From contig NZ_VCGW01000002.1 of NCBI RefSeq assembly GCF_007671675.1, forward strand, positions 1-64,000: DNA of 64,000 nt, written 5' to 3'. Each line of letters opens with the position of its first letter. Positions within the stretch are counted from its first letter, which is position 1. This DNA is from Marinobacter maritimus (GTDB lineage: Bacteria; Pseudomonadota; Gammaproteobacteria; Pseudomonadales; Oleiphilaceae). Position numbers and translations under genes: made by a program. The notes below the pieces were generated by a model that was not told where the DNA came from, did no database searches, and was given only the letters and a program-made list of their open reading frames with translations. This document shows positions 25,068-36,486 of the stretch, one piece after another.

Positions 25068-25367
25068 TCAGGAACTTTTTTTTGCGCCCGCGTTTTCCAA
25101 TGCACGGGCATAGTCCACGCCTTTGCGATGCTCCGCGATTCTATCCAGTATGGTTTCGCCGCTGTCGTTCACCGCGTTGAGATCCCGGCCCGCTTCTACG
25201 AAGAAGCCTACAAAACGCTCAAAATCTTCAGCCCTCATGGCCTCATAGGCTTTCAGCAATGCCGTGTAATCTGAATTTTCGCCATCAGGCTGGGTAATCA
25301 GATGGCTCTTTACCCGTTCATCACTCCATTCTTCACCAATGACTTTGGGTTTATCTGGTCCACTCAC
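25068..25367 (-). CDS. PA4642-family conserved protein
   Basis: A 99-residue soluble protein resembling the uncharacterised Pseudomonas PA4642 family (KPKVIGEEWSDERVKSHL at the start). The second half (DLNAVNDSGETILDRIAEHRKGVDYARALENAGA) resembles one to two ankyrin-type repeats, suggesting protein binding. It lies 32 bases downstream of the stator gene pomB on the same strand and may be co-transcribed. Confidence 0.75.
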   Translation of the reverse strand: MSGPDKPKVIGEEWSDERVKSHLITQPDGENSDYTALLKAYEAMRAEDFERFVGFFVEAGRDLNAVNDSGETILDRIAEHRKGVDYARALENAGAKKSS

Positions 25368-25399
25368 AATCAGTTTCTCCTTGTTCGTTAAATTTTCAA

Positions 25400-26233
25400 T
25401 CAGGGCCGTATTTCTACCGGCAGGTCCCCGGTGGAAATGGATTCATCGCATTCCGGATCACGGATGGCGATCTCCACCCGGCGGTTCAGCGCGCGGTTTT
25501 CAGGCGTGTCGTTCGGGGCAAGTGCGTTGGTTTCAGCACGACCAGCGGCAACCACACGCTCAGCCGGCACCTGTTGGCTCATGACCAGCTCATGCACCAC
25601 AGATACCGCACGGGCTGCGGACAGGTCCCAGTTGGAGCGATACCGGCTGCTGGAGATAGGCCTGTCATCGGTGTAGCCGGAAACCAGCACATCGCCGGTG
25701 CAACCAGCCAGAACGCCAACTACCCGCTCGATGATCGGGATCATCTCCGGTTTGATGGACGCCTCGCCAGAGCGGAAGGTGGCTTCTTCAGAGAACCGGA
25801 TAACCACTTTGTTTTTGTCGTAATTGACACTCAAAGCCCCGGAAGCCACTTCGGCTTCCAGTTCGCCGATCATGCGGCTGGCCAGATCGATCACGCCGCC
25901 TGAAATAACCGTGGTCTCCGTGTCTGGCGCACGTTCATCAATGAACTCGGGATCCCGGGTCTGTGAGTCGGTGGGCTCTGGCAAAGATACGGTATCTGAT
26001 TCCACCAAAGTAATCGGCGAACCACCAATACTATCAGACAGCACATTGGCAGAACCAAACGCAACGGACATGGAATTGGCCATGGCTTTGTATTTTTCAA
26101 TATCCATTTCCGCAAATGACAACAGCAAAATAAAAAATGTCAGCAGCAGCGTTGCAAGATCCGCAAAGGTAACGATCCACGCAGGCGTTTGATTTTTTTG
26201 CCGGGGCTTTCGGATGTTCGGGATAGATTGCAA
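25400..26233 (-). CDS. pomB: PomB/MotB-type flagellar stator subunit
   Basis: A 277-residue stator protein. One N-terminal membrane helix contains the ion-binding aspartate D25 in WIVTFADLATLLLTFFILLLSFAEMD, which resembles sodium-type PomB more than proton-type MotB. A C-terminal OmpA-like peptidoglycan-binding domain (VSGYTDDRPISSSRYRSNWDLSAARA) anchors the stator to the wall. The start is TTG at 26233, four bases after the pomA stop, with GGGAGG at the end of pomA acting as ribosome-binding site. Sodium use is inferred from sequence resemblance and would fit a marine organism. Confidence 0.9.
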   Translation of the reverse strand: MQSIPNIRKPRQKNQTPAWIVTFADLATLLLTFFILLLSFAEMDIEKYKAMANSMSVAFGSANVLSDSIGGSPITLVESDTVSLPEPTDSQTRDPEFIDERAPDTETTVISGGVIDLASRMIGELEAEVASGALSVNYDKNKVVIRFSEEATFRSGEASIKPEMIPIIERVVGVLAGCTGDVLVSGYTDDRPISSSRYRSNWDLSAARAVSVVHELVMSQQVPAERVVAAGRAETNALAPNDTPENRALNRRVEIAIRDPECDESISTGDLPVEIRP

Positions 26234-26237
26234 AACC

Positions 26238-27011
26238 TCAGGCCTCCCGCTCCGGTACCAGCCCAGTGCGGTGTTCTGGCGTTACAAACGAGGAGAGCAG
26301 TTCAGTCATCACTCTGGGGTTCTCGCCGCGCATGATGTTGCGCATGGATGTGATGATCAGAATCTGGTTGCGGCTTTCGTCTTCCGCCTTGAGCTGAAGT
26401 TTGTCCGCCAGGGGCAGAGCTATCAGCTGGGCAATGAACGCACCGTAAAGGGTGGTTAACAGAGCAACCGCCATAGCGGGGCCGATGGAGGAGGGATCAT
26501 CCAGCGAGTTGAGCATCTGTACCAGACCCACCAGGGTGCCCAGCATACCGATGGCAGGGGCAGACTCTCCAATGCCCCGAAATACCCGCTCAGCCACCTC
26601 GTAACGTTCTGCCATCTGCTGGGACTCCTGAGCCAGTGCTTCTTCAACCAGCTCGGGCGGGTGCCCATCCACACACAGGTTGATGGCTTTCTGCAGGAAT
26701 TCATTACCGGTTTGATGGTTTTCCAGCCCCAGAATGCCTTCCTTGCGTACCACCAGAGCCAGCGCGCCCACCTCACGGATCAGCTCCGCAGGCCGCTCGA
26801 CCTTATCAGTAAACGCAGCACTCATGGCCAGGCGAAAGGCGCTCATTACGGATGACATGCGGAACTTTATGAGGGTTACCGCAAAGGTGCCACCCACCAC
26901 TATCGCCAGGCCTGGCAGGTTGAGAAAGGTAAGAAGCGAGGCGTTTGCCAGCATTGCCAGAATCACAATCAGAATACCGGCGACAAGCCCTACGAGGGTA
27001 AGAATGTCCAT
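26238..27011 (-). CDS. pomA: PomA/MotA-type flagellar stator subunit
   Basis: A 257-residue protein with four membrane segments. It starts MDILTLVGLVAGI, as PomA does, and contains IVVGGTFAVTLIKF, the cytosolic loop and the pore segment GMLGTLVGLVQML. The conserved ESAPAIGMLGTLVG and ALLTTLYGAFIAQLIALPLADKL blocks define the MotA/TolQ/ExbB family. It forms the ion channel with the adjacent pomB. No other flagellar gene is in the window, so the stator pair stands apart from the flagellar cluster, as in Vibrio and many relatives. Confidence 0.92.
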   Translation of the reverse strand: MDILTLVGLVAGILIVILAMLANASLLTFLNLPGLAIVVGGTFAVTLIKFRMSSVMSAFRLAMSAAFTDKVERPAELIREVGALALVVRKEGILGLENHQTGNEFLQKAINLCVDGHPPELVEEALAQESQQMAERYEVAERVFRGIGESAPAIGMLGTLVGLVQMLNSLDDPSSIGPAMAVALLTTLYGAFIAQLIALPLADKLQLKAEDESRNQILIITSMRNIMRGENPRVMTELLSSFVTPEHRTGLVPEREA

Positions 27012-27079
27012 GCATAGCCCTTATTGGATAGCCCTGACGGGTTGTTGTCTCTGAGACTGGCCCGGTGCGGTGCAATCTC

Positions 27080-27907
27080 TCAGTCGTTGCGCAACGCATC
27101 AATAACCGGCGCTGTGTCCGGCTGCACTCCCCGCCACACACGGAAGGATTCTGCGGCCTGCTCAATCAACATGCCCAGACCATCAAATACCCGGACGGCC
27201 CCATTATCCAGAGCCCACTGGTTAAACGTGGTTGCCTGCAAAGAATACATCATGTCGTAAACAACTGTGCCTGCCGCGATCACATTTGTGCGAAGAGGGG
27301 GCAAGTCGCCCTGCAAGCTGGCGCTGGTGCCATTGATAATGACATCAAATGGCTGATCCGGAGCTTCAAATCCACAGGCGCCGAGGGTGGTAGCACGTGC
27401 CTCATCGGCAAACAATCTAGCCAGTGCTTCGGCTTTGGCCAGGGTACGATTTGCGATCATCAGGCTCGATGGCTGCTGCTCAAGCAAGGGACCCAGAACG
27501 CCGCGAACGGCACCTCCAGCGCCCAGAATCAGTACCCGGGCACCCTTGAGCTGAACGCCGTGGTTGATCGTAAGATCCCGCACCAGGCCATGTCCATCGG
27601 TGTTGTCGGCCACCAGTTGGCCATCGCTGTTGTGATACAACGTATTGGCTGCACCGGCTTTTTCTGCACGCACTGTACGGCGCCCCGCCAGCTCCCATGC
27701 CTGTTCCTTGAAGGGGACCGTTACGTTCAACCCCCCGCCGCCGCCGTCAAAGAACTCGCGAACGGTCGTAGCAAAGCCATCCAGAGGCGCCTGAATCGAT
27801 GTGTACTCAACCGGTTCGCCGGTTTGCCTGGCAAACAGGCTGTGGATTCTCGGCGACTTGCTGTGGCTGACCGGGTGGCCCACCACCGCATAAAGCTGAT
27901 TGCTCAT
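27080..27907 (-). CDS. aroE: Shikimate dehydrogenase
   Basis: AroE reduces 3-dehydroshikimate to shikimate with NADPH in aromatic amino-acid synthesis. The 275-residue protein has the substrate-binding start VVGHPVSHSKSPRIHSLF, the catalytic lysine in NVTVPFKEQA, the ADNTDGHGLVRDL segment and the nucleotide-binding ILGAGGAVRGVLGPL with an NRT loop. It lies 12 bases after hemF; hemF-aroE pairing is common in gammaproteobacteria. Confidence 0.96.
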   Translation of the reverse strand: MSNQLYAVVGHPVSHSKSPRIHSLFARQTGEPVEYTSIQAPLDGFATTVREFFDGGGGGLNVTVPFKEQAWELAGRRTVRAEKAGAANTLYHNSDGQLVADNTDGHGLVRDLTINHGVQLKGARVLILGAGGAVRGVLGPLLEQQPSSLMIANRTLAKAEALARLFADEARATTLGACGFEAPDQPFDVIINGTSASLQGDLPPLRTNVIAAGTVVYDMMYSLQATTFNQWALDNGAVRVFDGLGMLIEQAAESFRVWRGVQPDTAPVIDALRND

Positions 27908-27919
27908 TACTAACCCCGC

Positions 27920-29427
<1,508 letters not shown>

Positions 29428-29472
29428 GCTGATGTTTTCAGACCAAAAACGGAATTAATCATTACACCGGGC

Positions 29473-30627
29473 TCAAGCGATTCTCTGAAAACCTCCGGGA
29501 GCGGAGCTCACCAACCCTTCAAGCTCGAGAAGCAGAAGAGACTGGACAAGCTGATCGGCCGGAAGACCAGTTGCCGAACACAGTGCATCGGTTGACTGGG
29601 GATCATACCCTAATGCCTCAAACACCGCGATTTCCCGGCGGTCCAAAGCTTGCGTCGGGCTCGTAACCGAACTGTCCCTGGATCGCTTCACGGGCGCCAG
29701 AGCTGATACCGCGCAACCGGAAGGCAGCGACCAGGACGCACCCAGTTCTTCCAGGACATCGTCGACTGTATCAACGAGCCTGGCGCCCTGTTTGATCAAA
29801 TGGTGGCAGCCGCGCGCCACCGGGCTGTGAATGGATCCGGGAATGGCGAAAACCTCGCGCCCTTGTTCCAGAGCCATACGGGCGGTGATCAGGGAACCAC
29901 TTTTCAAACCGGCCTCCACCACCAGAATGCCACGGCTCAGGCCGCTGATGATACGGTTACGCTGGGGAAAGTGTGCAGCTCTTGCGGGCGTGCCCGGTGG
30001 ATACTCAGATACCATCAGGCCTTCCTCAATAACCCGCTCACCAAGCCGGCGATGCTGGTTCGGGTAGATTCGGTCAAGGCCACAGCCGATGACTGCAATT
30101 GTCGCGTGCCCGGCATCCAGGGCTCCGGCGTGCGCGGCACCATCAACACCCAGTGCAAGGCCACTGGTTACCAGCAGATTCCGGTTGCTCAGCTCTGCCG
30201 CAAAGCGCCGGGCGTGATCCAACCCGGCAGGCGTGGCGTTGCGACTGCCAATAATACCAATCTGTTCATAACTCAAAAGGCGAACATCACCTCGGGCAAA
30301 CAACACCAGAGGCGCATCGTGAATGTGCCTCAGAGCTTCCGGATAGTCGGGTTGTTGCCAGCTCACAATTTCAATGCCATGTCGCTCACAATCAAGAAGA
30401 GCCTGCCGGACTGAGTTTACCGAAGCATTTGCTTCATCTTGCTGCTGCCATGCAAGAATTGCCGCAACAGTTTCAGCATGCAGGCCATGCGCCCGGAGTG
30501 TCGCGGAGTTTTTGACAAGAAGGTCAGTGAGCTCGGGAATTGTTGCGAGCATGGCCCGCCGACGGGCGCGCCCGAACTTGGGCAAACAGGTTAGAAACAA
30601 CCACTGCGCAGAAGGAGAGGAAAACAC
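29473..30627 (-). CDS. dprA: DNA-processing protein DprA
   Basis: DprA binds incoming single-stranded DNA and loads RecA during natural transformation. The 384-residue protein has an N-terminal SAM-like helical domain, a central Rossmann-like domain (IGIIGSRNATPAGLDHARRFA, TSGLALGVDGAAHAGAL, FPQRNRIISGLSRG, GSLITARMALEQGREVFAIPG) and a C-terminal winged-helix segment. It is located downstream of the LysM gene with a hairpin between them. Its presence does not by itself prove competence. Confidence 0.95.
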   Translation of the reverse strand: MFSSPSAQWLFLTCLPKFGRARRRAMLATIPELTDLLVKNSATLRAHGLHAETVAAILAWQQQDEANASVNSVRQALLDCERHGIEIVSWQQPDYPEALRHIHDAPLVLFARGDVRLLSYEQIGIIGSRNATPAGLDHARRFAAELSNRNLLVTSGLALGVDGAAHAGALDAGHATIAVIGCGLDRIYPNQHRRLGERVIEEGLMVSEYPPGTPARAAHFPQRNRIISGLSRGILVVEAGLKSGSLITARMALEQGREVFAIPGSIHSPVARGCHHLIKQGARLVDTVDDVLEELGASWSLPSGCAVSALAPVKRSRDSSVTSPTQALDRREIAVFEALGYDPQSTDALCSATGLPADQLVQSLLLLELEGLVSSAPGGFQRIA

Positions 30628-30648
30628 GGCATCATCCTTGAAGACAAC

Positions 30649-30676
30649 AAAGCCGGGCCTTCCTGGCCCGGCTTTT
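30649..30676 (-). terminator. Hairpin terminator between LysM gene and dprA
   Basis: An 11-bp perfect stem (30649-30659 with 30665-30675), mostly GC, lies between the LysM gene stop and the dprA start. In the minus direction it is followed by the U-rich TTTGTTGT. It may separate or attenuate transcription into dprA. Confidence 0.6.
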
Positions 30677-30694
30677 GATTAACCAATTATGGAA

Positions 30695-31714
30695 TCAGGG
30701 GTTTGTGACCTTGTCACCTACCGTCAGCGGGCGTGTTGCCTGCAGTATCAGTCCATAACTCATTTTTTCATAAACCTGGAACACCATCAGCAAACCGGCT
30801 CGCTCGGAGGGCAATTCGACTGTCTCGTTAGTAACGGGGTCGCGCGCCAGACTACCGCTTTTGAGAATCGCCATCACGTTACCGGCTTCGAGGCCTTCAC
30901 GGCTGCCGCGATTGATGGCAACCACATTGTACTGACCAATCTGGGTAACACCGCCGTCCACCGAGATCATTTTACCTTCGATCTGCTGGTCGGGAGAGCT
31001 TGGCACAAAACTGGTGGTCAGACGACGGTCTTCATTCACCAGCAAGCGATCCCCTATACGCACCTCTTCACTGGAGCGTGTCAGGTTCAGGGTCAGAACA
31101 TCGCCGTCTTCGGCAACAACATCGCCACGAGCAATACTGCGTGCTTCCAGGCCGAGAAATTCTCCGGTGTCCGGATCGACAAATTCCTTACTGCGGCGGA
31201 AAATACCCACCTTGTCGGCCGGCTTTTCACCGCGCGCATACACCCGGTCACCCGCGCCGGTCAGAATGCGACTGTCTCGGCCTTCCAGCACATAAGGTGC
31301 CTGGTTGATCAAATCCGCGCTGACGATGCGGGTATCCGTCAGAAAGCTGCCTATTGCATCCAGTGGGATTGCAGGGATAGGTGTATCAATCTGCTCCGAA
31401 CGCACCTTCGGTGACAACTTCACAACACCGTTGTTGGAAGTTACCTTGGTGATTCTGGGCTTGCCATCGATATAAACCAGGGCAAGACGATCGCCCGGGT
31501 AAATCAGGTGCGGGTTGGCAACCTGCGGGTTAACGTGCCAGATTTCCGGCCAATACCACGGGTTGCTCAAAAAACGCCCGGAAATGTCCCACAGGGTATC
31601 ACCCTTCACAACAGTGTAACGCTCAGGATGATCAGACCGCAGTTCTGGTGCAGCGTGAGCCCAGGAGGTTAATAGCAGCGTAGTGGCTGCCAGAGCGTAC
31701 AGCAGTTTCCTCAT
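30695..31714 (-). CDS. LysM-domain envelope protein
   Basis: A 339-residue secreted protein. A signal peptide (about residues 1-21, ending AHA) precedes a LysM peptidoglycan-binding domain (YTVVKGDTLWDISGRFLSNPWYWPEIWHVNP, about 33-80) with the PGDRLALVY end. The remainder is a beta-rich region with SafA-like repeats. It is the gene usually found opposite def next to dprA in Pseudomonas-type genomes; its role in the wall is undefined. Confidence 0.9.
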   Translation of the reverse strand: MRKLLYALAATTLLLTSWAHAAPELRSDHPERYTVVKGDTLWDISGRFLSNPWYWPEIWHVNPQVANPHLIYPGDRLALVYIDGKPRITKVTSNNGVVKLSPKVRSEQIDTPIPAIPLDAIGSFLTDTRIVSADLINQAPYVLEGRDSRILTGAGDRVYARGEKPADKVGIFRRSKEFVDPDTGEFLGLEARSIARGDVVAEDGDVLTLNLTRSSEEVRIGDRLLVNEDRRLTTSFVPSSPDQQIEGKMISVDGGVTQIGQYNVVAINRGSREGLEAGNVMAILKSGSLARDPVTNETVELPSERAGLLMVFQVYEKMSYGLILQATRPLTVGDKVTNP

Positions 31715-32114
31715 TGTCTAAGTCCTTGATCGCGTGCTTGATTCTGTGAATTCTGGTAAGGATGCAGCCAGTTGTCTGCAGCTTATTACGTTGTTATGCA
31801 AGTTACTATAGAAGAAGTCTCGCAAATTGTGATGTTATCTTTTGTTCTTCCAGTAAATTCTATGCCATTTGCAAAAGATTTTAACTATTGCCTGATCAGT
31901 TTGTACTCAATCGGCGAATTGTTGGATAATGTACCCAAAGGTGCATGACGCTGCTCATATTAATGTGAGAGGAACAATTTGCGCAGTACGCTGTCGCATT
32001 TCAGAGATTGCTTTCACACGGTTACAAAAGACAACGTTAAACGTCAGGCAAAGCCATAATGAATGCCAGTGAACAACCCTGGCGTTCGTCATACAGGCCA
32101 AAAGTACGAACACT
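31715..32114. other. AT-rich divergent intergenic region, LysM gene / def
   Basis: Four hundred bases separate the two divergent genes. The centre (31790-31970) is clearly more AT-rich than its surroundings. No conserved short protein, RNA gene or strong hairpin was found. A weak promoter candidate for def is listed separately; a TATAGT hexamer near 31810 on the minus strand could serve the LysM gene. Confidence 0.5.
31901..31930 (+). promoter_or_regulatory. Candidate sigma-70 promoter for def
   Basis: TTGTAC (31901-31906) and GATAAT (31925-31930) are spaced by 18 bases. The -10 matches five of six consensus bases, the -35 three of six. It would leave an untranslated leader of about 180 bases. 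Confidence 0.3.
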
Positions 32115-32618
32115 ATGATACTAGATATTCTCGAATACCCGGATCCCCGTCTACGCACCATCGCCAAGCCGGTTGATGAACTGACGGATGCCGACCTTAC
32201 GCTGATCGACGACATGTTCGAGACCATGTACGATGCGCCGGGCATTGGCTTGGCCGCGACACAGGTGAACGTGCACAAGCAGATCATCGTTATGGACCTG
32301 TCCGACGACAAAACTGAACCGAGGGTATTTATCAACCCAAAGGTTGAGGTTCTGGATGGTGAGCGAGAAGCCATGCAGGAAGGTTGCCTCTCGGTACCCG
32401 GATTTTATGAAGACGTCGAGCGCATAGAACACTGCATCATTCGCGCGATGGATCGTGACGGAAAGCCCTTTGAAATAGAGGCCCGGGGCCTGCTGGCGGT
32501 CTGCATCCAGCACGAAATGGACCACCTGAACGGCAAATTATTTGTCGACTACCTCAGCAACCTCAAGCGCAACCGTATTCGCAAGAAGCTGGAGAAGCTT
32601 CAAAAACAAAGTGCGTGA
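32115..32618 (+). CDS. def: Peptide deformylase
   Basis: Def removes the formyl group from nascent proteins. The 167-residue enzyme carries all three motifs of the metalloenzyme: [17 protein letters not shown] (with the metal-binding Cys) and [12 protein letters not shown] (HExxH). Length is typical of the type 1B proteins of Gram-negative bacteria. fmt follows but is separated by a strong palindromic terminator. Confidence 0.97.
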   Translation: MILDILEYPDPRLRTIAKPVDELTDADLTLIDDMFETMYDAPGIGLAATQVNVHKQIIVMDLSDDKTEPRVFINPKVEVLDGEREAMQEGCLSVPGFYEDVERIEHCIIRAMDRDGKPFEIEARGLLAVCIQHEMDHLNGKLFVDYLSNLKRNRIRKKLEKLQKQSA

Positions 32619-32656
32619 ACACGGCCTGAAGCATGATTAGTTTGTAGAACGTACTG

Positions 32657-32680
32657 GACCGGGCCATGGCCCGGTCTTTT
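32657..32680 (+). terminator. Terminator between def and fmt
   Basis: A perfect 20-base palindrome (GACCGGGCCA and its complement, 32657-32676) is followed by TTTT. It lies about 40 bases after def and ends nine bases before the fmt start codon, so it may attenuate read-through into fmt. Confidence 0.7.
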
Positions 32681-32688
32681 CGTATTCA

Positions 32689-33645
32689 ATGAAACAGAGA
32701 CCCAACACCGTGCGACTCGTTTTTGCCGGCACTCCGGATTTTGCAGCAACCGCTCTGAGAGCGCTGCTGGGCACCCACCACACCATCGTGGGCGTATACT
32801 CCCAGCCGGACCGGCCAGCCGGCCGTGGCCGTAAACTGCAGCCCAGCCCCGTCAAACAGGTTGCTCTGGACAACGGCATCCCGGTATTCCAGCCGGAAAG
32901 CCTGAAAACCCCGGATGCACAGCAAGAACTCGCAGATCTCCAGCCGGATGTCATGATCGTTGCCGCCTACGGGCTGATTCTGCCGGAAGCGGTTTTGAGC
33001 ATTCCTGACCACGGCTGTCTCAACATTCACGCCTCGCTTTTGCCGCGCTGGCGTGGCGCGGCGCCTATCCAGCGTGCCATTGCTGCCGGTGATGCCGACA
33101 CCGGCATTACCATCATGCAGATGGACAAAGGCCTGGATACCGGCGACATGCTCCTGAAATCCCTGACCACCATCCATGCCAATGATACCGGCGGCAGCCT
33201 TCATGACCGCCTCGCCGAGTTGGGTGGCCAGGCCATTGTTGAAGCTCTGAGCCTGCTGGAAAAGGGCGAACTCCAAGGCGAAGCTCAGGATGACGAACAG
33301 GCCAGTTACGCTCACAAACTCTCCAAGGACGAAGGTCATATCGACTGGTCACAGGATGCCTCTGCCATCGAACGCCTGATTCGCGCCTTCAACCCCTGGC
33401 CCGGTACCTACACGGATCTGGAACAGCAGCGCCTGAGGATCCACGAGGCCACTGCCGCCGGTGAGAGTAGTCATGAGCCCGCGGGCACCGTGATACAGCG
33501 GGAGCGTGATGGTATTGATGTTGCCTGCGGTACCGGCACTCTGCGCATCACCCGGCTGCAGCTCCCAGGATCCCGCGCCCAGAGCGTAAATGACCTGATT
33601 AACGGTGGTAAACAGCTGCTGTTACCCGGACAGGAGCTGCACTGA
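32689..33645 (+). CDS. fmt: Methionyl-tRNA formyltransferase
   Basis: Fmt formylates initiator Met-tRNA using 10-formyl-THF. The 318-residue protein has the N-terminal Rossmann-type domain (VRLVFAGTPDFAATALRALL), the catalytic HASLLPRWRGAAPIQRAI block, MDKGLDTGDML and a C-terminal OB-like domain (IRAFNPWPGTY). The ATG at 32689 gives an N-terminus close to that of E. coli Fmt; a GTG at 32710 is the alternative. The stop is two bases from the rsmB start. Confidence 0.97.
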   Translation: MKQRPNTVRLVFAGTPDFAATALRALLGTHHTIVGVYSQPDRPAGRGRKLQPSPVKQVALDNGIPVFQPESLKTPDAQQELADLQPDVMIVAAYGLILPEAVLSIPDHGCLNIHASLLPRWRGAAPIQRAIAAGDADTGITIMQMDKGLDTGDMLLKSLTTIHANDTGGSLHDRLAELGGQAIVEALSLLEKGELQGEAQDDEQASYAHKLSKDEGHIDWSQDASAIERLIRAFNPWPGTYTDLEQQRLRIHEATAAGESSHEPAGTVIQRERDGIDVACGTGTLRITRLQLPGSRAQSVNDLINGGKQLLLPGQELH

Positions 33646-33646
33646 C

Positions 33647-34948
33647 ATGGGCGACTACGATCAGCCCATGCGCGCTATTGCTGCCGATGTTCTGTTGGCG
33701 GTCGAAAACGGCGAGTCTTTATCCCAATGCCTGCCTCCGGCCCTGCAGCGCCTCGCCCTAAACGAGCGCCCGGTGCTTCAGGCCCTCTGTTACGGCACGT
33801 GCCGCTGGTTTCATCGTCTCGACAGTGAGCTGGTCAGCCGGCTGAAAAAGCCGATAAAGAAGCCGGACCGCATTGTTCACCACCTTATGTTGATCGCTCT
33901 TTTCCAGCTGCGCTTCAGCCAGCAGGCAACCTACGCCATTCTCAATGAAACCGTGGAGGCCTGCCGCGCGCTCGACAAACCTCACCTCACCGGCCTGGTA
34001 AATGCCGTTTTGCGGGCTGCCGAGCGCGAAGGTGCGCCGGAGCCGGAAAACGATGCCAGTCGCTTCAGTCATCCCGTCTGGATGGTAGAAAAGCTGCGCC
34101 ATAACTGGCCTGACAACTGGCAGCAGATTCTTGAGGCAAATAACGCCCAGGCTCCCATGACACTGCGAGTGAACGCCCTGCGCTTTAACCGCGATGAGTA
34201 TCTCGCGTGGCTGAACGAAGCAGGTATCGAGGCGACCGCCACCCAGTTCGCGCCCCAGGGTATCCAGCTTGGCAGGCCGGTGCAGGTTGATCAGCTACCC
34301 TGGTTTGCCGACGGTGCTGTCAGCGTTCAGGACGAGGCCGCGCAGCTTTGCACCACGCTGCTGGATCTGGCGCCGGGACAGCGGGTCCTGGACGCCTGCG
34401 CAGCACCTGGGGGAAAAACCTGTGCCATTCTCGAAAGCCAGGCAGAGCTGGCCGAGGTAGTTGCCATCGACGAATCGGCTGCGCGCCTGCCCCGGGTTCA
34501 GGAAAATCTCGACCGCCTGGATTTACACGCAAGCTTGCTGCAAGCAGATGCTGCTGACACCGAACAGTGGTGGGACGGCAAAGCGTTCGATCGCATTTTG
34601 CTGGATGTACCCTGCAGCGCCAGCGGCGTTATCCGTCGCCACCCGGACATCAAGCTGTTGCGCCGGGAAACCGACGTTGTCCCACTTGCTGCAATACAGC
34701 TCGGACTGCTGGAAGCCATGTGGACGGTACTCAAACCGGGCGGGCGCCTGGTCTACGCAACCTGCTCCGTGTTCCCCCAGGAAAACCACCGTATAATCCA
34801 GAGGTTTCTCAAACAACAGAGCAGCGCCGTTCTTATTGAGCCAGACGTCCCGTGGGGACGCGATATAGGCGCGGGGCGACAACTTCTCCCCGATCCAATC
34901 AGCCATGACGGCTTTTTCTATGCCGTACTGGAGAAACCTGAATTATGA
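33647..34948 (+). CDS. rsmB: 16S rRNA m5C967 methyltransferase
   Basis: RsmB/Sun methylates C967 of 16S rRNA. The 433-residue protein has an N-terminal NusB-like RNA-binding domain ([25 protein letters not shown]) and a SAM-dependent methyltransferase domain with the SAM loop [16 protein letters not shown] and the catalytic cysteine motifs [17 protein letters not shown] and [16 protein letters not shown] lies ten bases before the ATG, inside fmt. The stop overlaps the trkA start (ATGA). Confidence 0.96.
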   Translation: MGDYDQPMRAIAADVLLAVENGESLSQCLPPALQRLALNERPVLQALCYGTCRWFHRLDSELVSRLKKPIKKPDRIVHHLMLIALFQLRFSQQATYAILNETVEACRALDKPHLTGLVNAVLRAAEREGAPEPENDASRFSHPVWMVEKLRHNWPDNWQQILEANNAQAPMTLRVNALRFNRDEYLAWLNEAGIEATATQFAPQGIQLGRPVQVDQLPWFADGAVSVQDEAAQLCTTLLDLAPGQRVLDACAAPGGKTCAILESQAELAEVVAIDESAARLPRVQENLDRLDLHASLLQADAADTEQWWDGKAFDRILLDVPCSASGVIRRHPDIKLLRRETDVVPLAAIQLGLLEAMWTVLKPGGRLVYATCSVFPQENHRIIQRFLKQQSSAVLIEPDVPWGRDIGAGRQLLPDPISHDGFFYAVLEKPEL

Positions 34949-36318
34949 AAATTCTGATCCTCGGTGCTGGTCAAGTGGGCGGCACGCTGGCGGAGAATCT
35001 GGCCAGCGAAGCCAACGATATTACGGTCATAGATACAGACGCCATTCGGCTGCGCGAGCTGCAGGACCGCCTCGACATTCGCACGGTACAGGGCAACGCC
35101 TCCTACCCGTCAGTTTTGCGACAGGCGGATGCGGATGACGCGGACATGCTGATAGCCGTCACCAACAGCGACGAGACCAACATGGTCGCCTGCCAGGTTG
35201 CCAGCATCCTGTTCAGCACACCCACCAAAATCAGCCGAGTGCGTGCCAGCGCCTATCTCTCCAGCAACGAGCTGTTCGGAGAGGGCGGTTTTCCAATTGA
35301 CGTCATGATCAGCCCGGAACACCTGGTTACCCGGCATATAACACGGCTGATCGAGTACCCGGGTGCCCTGCAGGTACTGGAGTTCTCCAAGGGCCTGGTC
35401 CGGCTGGTGGCCATTCGGGCCACGGAGGGTGGCCCTCTGGTCGGGCGCGAGCTGTCTTATTTTCGTATGCACATGCCCAAAATTGATACCCGGGTGGCAG
35501 CCATCTTTCGCAAAGACCACGCCATCATGCCTAAGGGCGATACGGTGATTGAGGATGGTGATGAAGTGTTTTTCATTGCCGGTGCCGACCACATTCGTTC
35601 GGTTATGAGCGAACTCCAGCCGCTGGTCAAAAACTACAAGCGGGTTTTTATCTGCGGCGGCGGCAACATCGGCCAGCGCCTGGCCCACACTCTGGAAAAC
35701 CGCTATCAGGTAAAACTGCTTGAGCGTAACCACGAACGCTGCGTGCTGCTCTCCGAAAACCTGCGCAAGACGGTCGTGCTTGAAGGCAATGCCGCAGACA
35801 AAGACATACTGCTTGAAGAGAACATCGAAAATACCGATGTGTTCTGCGCCGTTACCAACGATGACGAAGCCAATATCATGGCCTCGCTGCTGGCCAAGCG
35901 CCTGGGCGCCCGCAAGGTGTTCACCCTGATCAACAACCCCGACTATGTGGATCTGATCCAGGGCGGCGAGATTGATGTAGCGATTTCCCCCCAGCAGACC
36001 ACCATCGGCAGTTTGCTCACTCATGTGCGCCGTGGCGACGTTGTAAACGTTCACTCACTGCGCAGAGGCGCTGCCGAGGCCATTGAGGCCATCGCCCACG
36101 GCGATCATAAATCCTCCAAGGTGATTGGCAGACGACTTGATGAAATCAACCTGCCGCAAGGCGCGACCATCGGAGCGATTGTCCGCCACAACGAAGTACT
36201 GATCGCCCACGACCACCTGCGGGTGCAACCGGATGATCACGTGATCCTGTTCCTGGTAGACAAATCGCGGGTGCGGGAGGTTGAAAAGCTCTTCTCCGTG
36301 GGGCTCACTTTCTTCTAG
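34945..36318 (+). CDS. trkA: Trk potassium uptake regulatory protein TrkA
   Basis: TrkA is the cytosolic NAD(H)-binding gating subunit of the Trk K+ channel. The 457-residue protein is a duplication: two RCK Rossmann domains ([16 protein letters not shown] at the N terminus, [16 protein letters not shown] near residue 235), each followed by a TrkA-C domain. The fmt-rsmB-trkA order is conserved. A membrane partner (TrkH) is not in this window; it is often downstream in relatives, whereas here glyQ follows. Confidence 0.96.
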   Translation: MKILILGAGQVGGTLAENLASEANDITVIDTDAIRLRELQDRLDIRTVQGNASYPSVLRQADADDADMLIAVTNSDETNMVACQVASILFSTPTKISRVRASAYLSSNELFGEGGFPIDVMISPEHLVTRHITRLIEYPGALQVLEFSKGLVRLVAIRATEGGPLVGRELSYFRMHMPKIDTRVAAIFRKDHAIMPKGDTVIEDGDEVFFIAGADHIRSVMSELQPLVKNYKRVFICGGGNIGQRLAHTLENRYQVKLLERNHERCVLLSENLRKTVVLEGNAADKDILLEENIENTDVFCAVTNDDEANIMASLLAKRLGARKVFTLINNPDYVDLIQGGEIDVAISPQQTTIGSLLTHVRRGDVVNVHSLRRGAAEAIEAIAHGDHKSSKVIGRRLDEINLPQGATIGAIVRHNEVLIAHDHLRVQPDDHVILFLVDKSRVREVEKLFSVGLTFF

Positions 36319-36344
36319 TTCAAAATCAAGAGCATGAAGACTAC

Positions 36345-36374
36345 TTAGAAATACCGGTTTGGCGCGCGTATAAT
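36345..36374 (+). promoter_or_regulatory. Promoter of glyQ-glyS
   Basis: A perfect TATAAT (36369-36374) sits within GCGCGCGTATAATGCGC, with a weak -35 (TTAGAA, 36345-36350) at 18 bases. It lies in the only sizeable gap between trkA and glyQ, about 110 bases before the glyQ start, and a T run (36380-36384) follows. Confidence 0.6.
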
Positions 36375-36486
36375 GCGCCTTTTTTCCGAATGACCCTCTT
36401 GCGAGCAAATTGCACATTGGCTCGATACTAACTCGAGATTGAGTCGAAGAGTGGATACACACAGACCGAATCAGCAGGCAAACGTT

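Noticed and set aside
27065..27913. A 282-codon frame opposite aroE
   Set aside because: Mirrors aroE almost end to end and has no recognisable motif.
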